This document shows positions 23,253 to 32,075 of a DNA stretch of 64,000 nt, one piece after another; positions within the stretch are counted from its first letter, which is position 1, and every line of letters starts with the position of its first letter. Where the stretch lies: positions 806,001 through 870,000 of the forward strand of contig OX637627.1 in assembly GCA_951802195.1 (NCBI GenBank), given 5' to 3'. Source of the DNA: Tausonia pullulans. Its lineage: Eukaryota > Basidiomycota > Tremellomycetes > Cystofilobasidiales > Mrakiaceae. The notes under the pieces are model-generated. The model was not told where the DNA came from. It made no database searches and was given only the letters and a program-made list of their open reading frames with translations. The position numbers and the translations under genes were made by a program.

Positions 23253-23711
23253 ATTGCGCGGCCCAACCACCCTTTGGACAACGGTCCACCCACATTCGTT
23301 CCCTCTTCTCATCTCAACCTTCGCTCGATCTTCGGAGACTCTCGACAACCACAAGCCTCGCACGCGAATACCCAGCCGTCCTTAATTGTGTCGGTGAGGG
23401 AAGCTGAGAGTCTTCGGAAGGAAAAGCCTGGTTTTATTTGGGGAGATGATGAATGGGATCATTCGTTCATTAAAGAAGGGGCCGCTTGCAAATGAGAGAG
23501 AGAGAAATCGTCCATTTCGCGTCCTTTGTCATCTCGTCTGTCTCTAATGCCACCCGGGATAGCCGAAGAGGCAGGACGCGCGGAGGGTGAACCGATCACC
23601 CGAGGGCGGCTGGCTGCTGAGGGTTGCGTCAGCTGGCGGAATCGAGGACGACCACCAGACGAAAGTCAGTCATCCATTCTCACCCTCTCCCCCCCGACAA
23701 CCAACGCCACC
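23253..23711. other. intergenic between uL1 and the next gene
   Basis: 3' UTR of uL1 and promoter of the following same-strand gene. No further gene seen. Confidence 0.45.
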
Positions 23712-25633
23712 ATGCCTCACTTCCACCTGCCTTCGAGCCTTCGCTCTCACTCATCCTCCTCGTCTCACGCCTCTTCCTCGTTGCCCTCCTCGCCCAAGCT
23801 CGAGACGCTTTCCCTCACCCGCCCGTCCCGTCCGGCCAACAGCGACTCGGGTGCTTCGACGAACACCAACAACGGCCAGCCCATCTCGATCCTCCGGACC
23901 TCGACTGTCTCCTCGACCGCATCGTCTTCGACGACGGACACCACTACCTCTTCCTCGGTTAGCGGTGGAGGGGGGTCCCGTACCCCGACAACGCCTGCAA
24001 CAAGCGAAGCCGGCGGGTCGTCGTCGAAGCACCGCCCCTCGTCTGGGTCCCGGTCGGCGAGCGTTCTGTCTTCGGAAGACTCGGGAGAGCTGAGCTGCCA
24101 AGGACTTAAAGGCATGGCATGCACTTATGCCATTGTGTGCGTGCCCTGTGGTAGCGGCGATGATAAGGCGTCTCGCCTCGCGTCTGGTCTGTTTGCTGGC
24201 TGACAACAGGTCTTTCTCTTATCAGCGCGCTCTCTCGGCACAACGTCCTTCAGTTCATCAACATCCCGAACTCGCTCCACCGCCCAATCCTCGATGCCGT
24301 CCAGGGTCCGTTGCGGCCTCCTCCCCTCTGAAGCAGCAGGCGCGGCGTGACGCGTCTGACTGATGAGCAGGTAGAGCTGACTCGACTTTCAACACTTTGC
24401 GTTTGTTTTATTATCCGCTTCGCATGCAGACTCCTGGCCTCAGGGTATTGTCTCGCACGGCTCACCCAAAGACTGCCTCTCTGCTAAGTCTGCGTCTGGA
24501 GCGACTCCGCTCGGAGGAGGAATGCTTGCGTCAGAGATTTGGGAGTGCGTCCCACCGTTCCGTTGAGCTCGTCTATTGTGTCTCGTTCTTGCGCTCATTA
24601 TGCTGATCTTGCACCCCTCTACACAGAGTTCACATGAAGGGGTCTGTTTGGGGAGCCCGCGGTACCAAGGCTGGTGTGGCGTGAGTGATACTTCTGAGTA
24701 ATACTTCCCTCAGTCATCTCGAGAGCAATTGTTGACGGTTGGCTTTTGGGTTTACAGTGTCCGCCGCCTCATTTCGATGCTCCTTTGGACGCTGCGGAAG
24801 AACGGGTGGGCCCTCTGCGCGAGTGTCGATGCGAGCTCCAAGGACTCGAGCAAGGATACACTGTATCTTCGGAGGGAGGATCCTTCCGAGGCGGAGGTGC
24901 GAGGGTGTTTCCCCCTTTTGGTCAGGCGTAGTGGCATAAAGGCTGACGGGTGTATGCCCACCCAGATACCGACGCAGTTCTTCTCCATGAGCTTCCAGGA
25001 TGAGGACAAGGTCCGTCGGCTGATCACCTGCCTGCAGTCCATTGCAAATCTGATGGACATCCTCTCCTGCTTCAGATCTGGCTCATCGACGCTCCGCAAG
25101 CCGTCATCGAGTCGGTCGAGGATCACGTCAAGGTGTGTTTGCTCTGCTTCTTTCGTCGTTCGTCCTCCCCTCTCCTAGCGCTGACCTCTTGTGTGATGTC
25201 CACAGTACGCTTGGCCCCAAGGCCTCCGCCACTCTCAGACCCTCCCGAAGGAGCCCGGCTGCCACGAGCTCAAACTCAAAGGGTCTCCCTGTCAGTCTTA
25301 ACCTTTCTTTACCTCCTCCCAAAACATAATTTTTGGTCGGAAGTCCGATGTACTGACGGAGGCTCGACACTAGGGTCTTCCCACTCGCACCAAGGCCAAG
25401 TGTCCGCCCGGCTCCTCCACTTGCATCTCCTTCGGGCCGTCTGTCCGTCACTTCCCTGTCTTTTCTTCGCGTGTTTCTCCCGCTCTGGAGCTTGGCCCTG
25501 ACTCTCGGCGTGGCTCCGCTTCTCTGTCACAGACGTTAAAGGCTTCGCGCTGAAGAGTGCGGTGGCGCTGGCGGACAAGGACGAGGGCGAGATGGACAGC
25601 TTGTTCTTTGAGACGAGGTTGGGGAAGGAGTGA
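23712..25633 (+). CDS. conserved fungal protein of unknown function
   Basis: Start ATG 23712 (MPHFHLPSSLRSH); stop TGA 25631-25633 after MDSLFFETRLGKE. The first exon (to about 24090) is a Ser/Thr-rich disordered tail. The folded part is spread over several short exons: SALSRHNVLQFINIPNSLH (about 24225-24290), VHMKGSVWGARGTKAGV (24630-24680), VRRLISMLLWTLRKNGWALC (24760-24820) with SSKDSSKDTLYLR, then PTQFFSMSFQDEDKVRL, an IDAPQAVIESVEDHVK helix, YAWPQGL and the C-terminal LKGFALKSAVALADKD. This NGW-x-LHxSTD...KDTLxxR plus WPxG pattern recalls uncharacterised proteins shared by many fungi. I cannot name a function. Exon borders are approximate. Confidence 0.6.
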
Positions 25634-25830
25634 GATTTGGAGCGGTGGGCAAAGAGGGAGATACTTAGTGTGTTTCTGCAGCTGTCGGAGTAGATCGAGA
25701 AAGAAATTAGGCAGGGAGGTTCATGACTTGTTCTTTCAGGCGGACGGGCGGAGGCGGCTTGTTGACAGGTGCAAAAATGAACAGACTCATTTACTCCTCG
25801 GCGAAGAGGAGTAAAGAGTCGTGCGAATCT

Positions 25831-25903
25831 TGGAGACTATAAGAGTTGAACTCATGACCTTACACATGCTAAGCGTACGCTCTACCAACTGAGCTAAATC
25901 CCC
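25831..25903 (-). tRNA. tRNA-Ala (anticodon AGC), copy 2
   Basis: Reverse complement is identical over 73 nt to the gene at 13660-13732, with the same G3.T70 pair, A and B boxes and discriminator A. Sequence downstream of the 3' end differs from copy 1, while about 70 nt upstream of the 5' end is clearly related to copy 1 (cgccgaaaaa, cagatgagta, ttatca and ccacttg line up). Confidence 0.92.
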
Positions 25904-25929
25904 AAGTGGTAATTGATAATATTCGTTGT

Positions 25930-26046
25930 CACACTGCCTACTCATCTGCCCCGTCTTTTTCGGCGTCGCCATTCTGACTTAGAAAAAAAAATATTCGACA
26001 TATACCAAAAAGAAATCACGAAAATAAAAATAAAAATAAAAATAAA
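25930..26046 (+). mobile_element. short LINE remnant with A-rich tail, head-to-head with tRNA-Ala
   Basis: Plus-strand reading gives CPVFFGVAILT (about 25938-25975), matching the zinc-knuckle start CFVFFGIATV of the copy beside the other tRNA-Ala. It then runs into A-rich sequence ending in an (AAAAT)n tract at 26021-26046, as expected for a LINE 3' tail. Much shorter than the copy at 13126-13650, with the 3' portion missing. Confidence 0.5.
26021..26046. repeat. AAAAT pentanucleotide tract
   Basis: Four to five units of aaaat/taaaa, the longest A-rich run in this GC-rich window, between two LINE-derived pieces. It fits a retrotransposon poly(A)-type tail. Confidence 0.85.
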
Positions 26047-26650
26047 GGCGCATCTTCAAGAAGGGCGACCGAGACAATATCATTAACTACTTCCCCATAT
26101 CCCTACTCAACGTAGACGTCCACATCATCTCCTCTCGGCGGGCGCCCTCAGTATTTGCTGTCCCACCTGGGAGAAAAGATGTTGACGAGACCGGTCGTTC
26201 GGACGCTTGGCATGTGATTTTGGTCTCCTCTCTCCCCCCTCCCCCTCCCCCCCCCCCCCTCTCCTTGTTGGAGTCTTCTCCCTCCGTCCTCCTCTCTCTA
26301 CTTCCACTCTTTATACCGTGGACATCCTTCCCCTCTCGTCCCCCCTCCTCTCTCTCATCCTCCCCTCTCGCCGACCCTCATAATTTCATGCTGTCTTCTA
26401 CGCTTGATCCATGCCTTGAACAAAATAAATAAATTCAAAAAGGCCTCCCCTGTCGTCGCCTATCTTTTCACCTTCCATCTCGGTGTCAGACCTACGTTCG
26501 CACAATTTAATGACGCGTTAGCTAGCCCTCGTCACAACGCCTCCACCACCGGTGTCATCTGTCTCTGTGAGGCAGGAGAATTTTCTCCATATGCTCGGCG
26601 AGTACATGTTCACTTCCTCGTTCTTGTTCCATTGACTAAGGTCAATGTTA
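26047..26650 (+). mobile_element. LINE remnant: RT start and zinc knuckle
   Basis: Right after the A-rich tract the frame reads RIFKKGDRDNIINYFPISLL then NVDVHIISSRR (26050-26135), the conserved N-terminal RT block (KKGD...NYRPISLL) of LINE polymerases. A polypyrimidine stretch follows. From about 26405 it reads FHLGVRPTFAQF and SPRHNASTTGVICLCEAGEF (about 26480-26585), closely paralleling the zf-RVT of the 9-11 kb element (ARHNASTSCVLCLG); even the DNA cctcgtcacaacgcctc is nearly shared. The catalytic centre is missing and the frame is broken, so this is a dead, internally deleted copy. It stops about 180 bp before HUS1. Confidence 0.65.
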
Positions 26651-26828
26651 TATAAGGTTCGGGCGATAGTTATAATACAACAAGGCGCAGCAAGTCGACG
26701 CGCGTTGACGCGTCCGTTTCGACACGCCCGCCCTGTTCCCCTTCCTCCTCTTCAACGACCATCTCGATTCCGGGCATGCCAGGTCCCCCACTTCCTCTGG
26801 CCGTCCCACTCCATCATACTGCATCAAC

Positions 26829-28395
26829 ATGAGGTTCCGCGCCATCGTCTCAGATGTCTCGACGTTTGTTCGTGAGCCCGCTCTCCCTGCCTGCTCATCC
26901 TAGCCTCCACGCGTTGTCTGATCGATCGTCTGCCTCCTTATCCCCGTCGTCGTGAGCAAAGAGATCGTCCAGGCCATCTCAAAGCTCTCGAAGAAATGTG
27001 TCCTCAAGTTCTCAGGGGACAAGATGCACCTGATCTGTAATGACGACACCGAGGGCGGCGTTCAGGTGTGGAGGTGAGTCGTCGTTGCGTCAATCGAGCC
27101 ATGAACACGTATACGGCCGTTGTCTGGCATCGTCTGGAAGCGGTTCGAGGCCTGTAGTCTGACGGACCAAACTTTGTGTCACGCTTGATCCCAGCCAAGT
27201 GAACAACGTACGCCTGCGAGCCTGCCTCCACGACGCGTTGCCCTCGGCCCTTGCTGAACGTGCTCTTCCTCGCCCACTCTCCTTCACAGTCCTCCATATT
27301 CTCCTCTCATCGGATAGAATCCAACATGAACAACGAGATCTATCTCATCGTTTCGATCCCGGCCCTTCTCACCGTCCTCCGTTCGGCTCTCTCCATGGCT
27401 GGTCGCGGGGAAGTTGTCGTCAAGCTCGCGAAGCGGCCCATCGGCGAGAAGCAGGTTAACAAGCCGATTCTTGTCTGGGAGATCGGGGGCGATGTAAGCT
27501 CTGCTCTCTCGGGGAGGCACTGCAAGAGTTGAGCTGGACTGAACGCTGAGGGCACTCTCCCAACCCTAGACCCGTCATGGTCGGGCTCCGCCGCTATCGC
27601 ACGACCTCCAGATCAAGATCATGAAGGAGAGCGACATCCAAGCCATCCAGGAGCCGCTTTGTCCAGAGCCAGACGTGCGTGGCCTTCTGACTCCAGGGTT
27701 GATCAGCCGCTGACCCACGACCGGCCGCATTTACTCACCTTCACTCAACCCCCCCACCCGCCACAGATCCACATCCTCCTCCCAACGCTCGTCACCCTCC
27801 GAACCGTGACGGAGCATCTCTCGAAACTCTCTTCTCAAGTTCTCATCTCGGCCAACCACAACGGCGACCTTCGGTTTGAGGCCGGTCGGGGGGCGAGCCA
27901 GAGCATCGAGGTCCGCACGGAGTGGAAGGCGCTAGACGTTCCGAGGATCGGTCTGTCCATAACCTTCACCCTCCTTTTATCCTTTACACTGGCTGAACTG
28001 GGCAATCTGACCGAACAGTCGACAACGCGACCCAGGAGCAGCCAAGCCAGCCGCGGCCCAAGGACCACTTCTTCAGCACCACGGTCGCCGTCAAGACGCT
28101 CCTCAGCTTTCTCAACGCCCATGTCATCCAGGGAGCTACCATCGCCTGTGCGTCGTTTCATCTCTGCATGCAGCTGGGCAAGAAGAAAAGAAAACTGACA
28201 GACTGATCGCTTAGGCCTCTGCGAGAATCACTCCCTCATCATGTACCTCTACATCGGCGCGTCCCCTCTCTCTCTCCTGCGCTCTCAGAAGCCAAGGCTG
28301 ACTGAAATGTTTGGCGACGAGCAGGCGAGCCCGACACCGCCGGCGGTGTTCTCACGTTTTTCATCCCCGCGGTCTCGGCCGATTTTGATGGCTAG
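26829..28395 (+). CDS. HUS1: Hus1, 9-1-1 DNA damage checkpoint clamp subunit
   Basis: PCNA-like subunit of the Rad9-Rad1-Hus1 ring that loads at damaged DNA and activates the ATR/Rad3 checkpoint. Start ATG 26829 (MRFRAIVSDVSTFV), matching the MKFRA start of known Hus1. Exon 2 reads QIVQAISKLSKKCVLKFSGD; later exons give MNNEIYLIVSIPALLTVLRS, VVVKLAKRPIGEKQVNKPIL, LQIKIMKESDIQAIQEPLCP, IHILLPTLVTLRTVTEHLSK, VLISANHNGDLRFEAG and HFFSTTVAVKTLLSFLNAH. It ends TFFIPAVSADFDG, TAG at 28393-28395, the usual Hus1 end with a single TFFIP strand. About seven exons. Neighbour to the right is convergent, with 31 bp between stop codons. Confidence 0.92.
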
Positions 28396-28426
28396 AAGCC
28401 CTTTTCATGAACCAAGCGCGTTTCGT

Positions 28427-29831
28427 TCAGAGTCGTGACATCGTGAGAGGAAATAGAGGAATCTCGACGCAGAAGCTAATCCCTGGAGAAGAGCAAGGGC
28501 GAGCGAGACATGGGTTCAGGAAGCTGTGCGCTGCAGGACCACAACGAGGGGGAACATACACTCGTCGGGAGTTCTGCACCCGGATGAAGAGCCAGTCGAT
28601 TGCACTGCGGACGCCGGACCTTCGTAGGTGTGACGTGAAAATGTCAGCGAGCGGCCGAACAACGATGTGGAGGAAAGAGCAACGTTCACGACTCACCCTT
28701 CCAATCCACTGACGCCCAAGACCTCCAAGCTGCCTCCCCTACCAGCCATCCCTCCCTCAGCCCCAGATCCCTCCTCCCCTCCCCCTCCCGAGCCAAGCGC
28801 ATCCCCAGCTGAGCTGCCGGCCCCGATAGTTTCACCCGCCGCAGTCGCGCCGGACCCGCCAGCGTCGGACTCGTTCCGCCTGCCTTGGGCCCAGCGCTCG
28901 TACGATTCACGGATATCGGTCGCGGAGAGGGCGCCGGGGACGTCTTGTTTGTTGGCAAGGAGGAGGAGGGGGAGATTGAGGGTTTGGGGCGAGGAGAGGA
29001 CGGATTCTGCGGCGACAGCAGTGCGTCAGTCGAAGGATCACGGACGGGGGGGGGGTCGAAACGCTAAGGCTGGCTGCCGTAGTTTTCGCTTCGCTTCACC
29101 CGACTACTGCTAAAAGGAGGAGTGGAGGAGGGCGAGACGGCAAGCCCTTCGAGAGCCCACGAGGGAAAGAGAATGAGAGAGACATACCAAAGACGGCCCA
29201 GCCCTCCTCGAGCCGGATCCGGTCCGAGGCGTCAACGACGTAAACAACGGCGTGGCATTCGTCATAGTACTTGGACCAGATTGACCGGATGTCCCTCTGA
29301 CCACCTAGATCCCAAAACTGGAGGATGGTTGACGGCAGCGAGATCTTGCCGACTGGAAGAGCGAGGTGGGACGCGAGCGGGGAGGGGACGCAGTCCAAGG
29401 CCAGCGGAGAGATGAGGAACCGGGGACAAGGGACGGAGAGATACATTAGTTGATTAGGGCCAATGTCCTCATTCAACAGCTAAGCAAGCTGCTGCAGCGC
29501 AACGGAATCGTAAGGAGCTCGAGAGCACACACCTCCCTGTCCAACCGTCGGCGCGATCTTGGAGACGTCGGGCCTCGGCGCGTTTGGGTTGTATTGGTGC
29601 TAGAAGTCGGAGGGAGTCAGGGACATCATCAGCATCCTTACTTCGCTATGGGGTGTTGCTGAAGTAGCAGAGCAAGCAGGAGCGCGAACGAGGGCGTCCG
29701 GGACGCGGCACACCGACCTTGATCTGCTCGAGAAGCGTCGTCTTGCCGGCGTTGTCAAGACCAATGATGATGACGGAGTACGTCTCCTTTCGGGTGAGAT
29801 AGGTGTGTAGGCCCGTCAAGAGGTGATACAT
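28427..29831 (-). CDS. ARL3: ARF-related small GTPase, ARFRP1/Arl3 type
   Basis: Golgi GTPase that recruits Arl1 and its effectors at the trans-Golgi. Start ATG 29829-29831 (MYHLLTGLHTYLTRKE, the exact family start; N-acetylation rather than myristoylation is expected). G1 GLDNAGKTTLL, switch I around KIAPTVGQ and VGKISLPSTILQFWDLGGQR (G3), DIRSIWSKYYDECHAVVYVV, G4 LLLANKQD, then DIRESYERWAQ and the G5 region SLEVLGVSGLEGSGV followed by AIDWLFIRVQNSRR. Between ERWAQ and the G5 strand lies a Gly/Ala/Ser-rich insertion of about 50 residues (28730-28870) not found in the human or yeast proteins. The last exon is drawn to the TGA at 28427; an extra intron near 28560 is possible, so the C-terminus is uncertain. 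Confidence 0.9.
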
Positions 29832-30094
29832 GGAGGGCAACGGTGATCCTGGCGGTCCTAGGAAGAGAGAGGGAGAGCCGCGACGCGTCGTCCTCTTTCG
29901 CCTCCCCTTCTCTCCACCGGGCTCGCGCGGACTGTCATGCGTCGCTGAGCGACATTGATGATCACGCTGCTCACTGAACCGTGACGAGTTCTGTCTGTTT
30001 TAGAGTAGAGAAGCTTCTGTCCCACATGCACGCGCTCTCCATGTGTGCTACCTTTCTGTGACGATCTGATCCATCTGGCTTCCAAGCACCCATC

Positions 30095-31710
30095 TCAGCT
30101 CACTTCCATTGGCGTTCCCTCTCCCGCCGCCGCACCCTGACTCGCACTCGCTTCAGGTCTCTCCTCTTCCCCTTCCACAATGATCCTCGGCGCACTGATA
30201 GCTCCACGGTAGGTCTTGCGGGCCTCTACATCAAACACAGATGCGAGAGGCACGTTAGCATCGCACGTCCGACTCTCAACTCCACGAGACTGGTCGACGA
30301 CTCACGCGCTCGGAGGACCACCTTTTTCGGTGTCTCGCAGACGGCCTTGTGAGCCATGTGTGGTGGGAGGCCCATAATGGTGCCGCTGCAAAGGACAGAG
30401 AGAGAGAGGACCGAGTCGAAGTCAGAGCTGGATCTCTAGGGTATGTGGCTTTGGCTCCTCCTTTCTCGGGACTGACAGGTTGATGACGTCTTGCGGGCCA
30501 CGCAAGCTGCCCCACCCGAGAGCGCCTCCCGAGCTGAGGATGATACCCTTGCCCTTGGTGATGCGAATGAGGTCGCGCGCGAGCGAGAGGCATGCCCGTC
30601 GCCGGTTAGAGTCTTCCGTGGAAGACGAAGAGAGGGGAGAGGGAAGAAGAGGAGAGTAGAGGAGCTCGAACTGGAGAGAGAAGGAGGGAGTCGAGGCGGA
30701 TGTCAGGATCTCCGAAGTCCCACGACTGAGAAGAGGAAGAGGACCCACGACGACACCCGAACGAATGGCTTGCAGGATGGGCTTGCGCTTGAGGTGGAAG
30801 GTTGAGAAACGAGAAGAGGCAGAAGAGGAGGTAAAGTCGAGTGTGATGATGGAGATCTGGATTGCGATAGAAAGAGCAAGAGGCGTCAACTAGGGGAGCA
30901 GTCAAGCTGACGAGAACGCGTACAACACGAGGAGGATACCGACCTGGTTTGGGCCTGGAGTCGCCATCGCCAAGCAGGCCATTGCAAGGGTAGCAGCGGT
31001 CGTCGGCTGGACACTCAGAATGTCGTAGCCGCCAAGGAGACCAGTGTTTTGGCTGAGCTGTAGGGGAGCGAACAGGACGTGTCGTCGCAGGCGCGTCAGC
31101 CTCGGCGCGCTCCCATCCTGCATCTACCTGGAGGTAGAGAACACTCACAAAGCCCGTACCGCTCGCCGCAAGACTACTCTCGTCGAGAATGAGATGCAGC
31201 CTGCTCAACTGGATAACACCCCGCGGCCCAGCTGCTTCTGGGCCGCCCTCCCTCGGGTCTAGTGACGGGAAGGGCTTCTTCCCTCCCTCGAACGGATTCC
31301 AATGCGTCTGGCCATCGATCTTGCCGTGAACGACCTGCGTAAAGCTCACAACGCCCCAGCCGACTGTTTGATCGCACGCCAGAGATGGGTGTTTAGTGCG
31401 CGTTCACCCGGTTCACGTCGAGCTGTCGACCGGTTGCGACAGACGATCAGGCCCAATACGTACGATGACGCGCCATGGCCATCCCACCCTCAGATTTTGC
31501 CCTGTCATCATCCGGCACAGCGAACCAGCAGTCCCTACTCCTCCGCTCGGCCGCCTGCCTCCTCCGCTGCTCAGTGTCAATGTCGGCGCCCCCGGCCGCG
31601 CGCTTTTGCTTCTTGGTGAGCTTCTGGTTCCCGCCCGCTGCGGAGGCGGCCGCTTGGGCAAGATGGGCGGTCGAGGTAGAGGGGAAGGGTGTGTGAAGGT
31701 CGTAGAACAT
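30095..31710 (-). CDS. RPP1: RNase P/MRP protein subunit Rpp1 (Rpp30 homologue)
   Basis: TIM-barrel subunit of RNase P and RNase MRP, needed for tRNA 5' processing and rRNA maturation in the nucleus. Start ATG 31708-31710 (MFYDLHTPFPS), stop TGA 30095-30097. Family segments: VVHGKIDGQ (equivalent to the NH-VVHGK strand), SRLHLILDESS, LLGGYDILSVQPTT, LAMACLAM, ISIITLDFTS, FHLKRKPILQAIRSGV, FELLYSPLL, ARDLIRITKGKGIILSSGG, LRGPQDVINL and the C-terminal TPKKVVLRAREARKTYRGAI. Residues of about 18-75 form a Lys/Arg/Ala/Gln-rich insertion (KLTKKQKRAAGG) between the first strand and the VVHGK strand, absent from the human protein. At least seven exons. Lies 263 bp from the ARL3 start, same strand. 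Confidence 0.9.
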
Positions 31711-32075
31711 GAGGAGCGAGTGGCCTCTAGGCCCAAGAGGAGAGAACTGGTGGTGGAGGTCGAGCAGGAGGACAGGGAGGGACGAATAGAGGGCAGGAAA
31801 CGCGTTCCCGCACGGACCTGAAACAGGGAGTCTCTCTGCAACTGACAGGAGACAGGCTGACTTCTTGCAACATTGAGAAGGAATCGTCTGAATAATCGGT
31901 AAGACAAACCACCAAAGGAACCCAAATTGAAAGTGAAAGAAGGAATGGACGGTCATCAAAGGAGGCGGGCGGGCGTCGTGATGAAATAGAGAGTGAAAGT
32001 CGTGACACGAGAGAAAGGCGAGGCTGGGGCATGAATGATAAGAAGGAGTCAAAGGAAGAGGGAAGAGTGTCTCTA
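31711..32075. other. intergenic between RPP1 and the coiled-coil gene
   Basis: Promoter of RPP1 and 3' UTR of the coiled-coil gene, both reading left. ORFs here are out-of-frame shadows. Confidence 0.45.

Noticed and set aside
26210-26360. Polypyrimidine block with C13 as a possible simple repeat of interest
   Set aside because: Only a compositional stretch inside a dead LINE remnant; similar CT-rich stretches occur in many leaders here.
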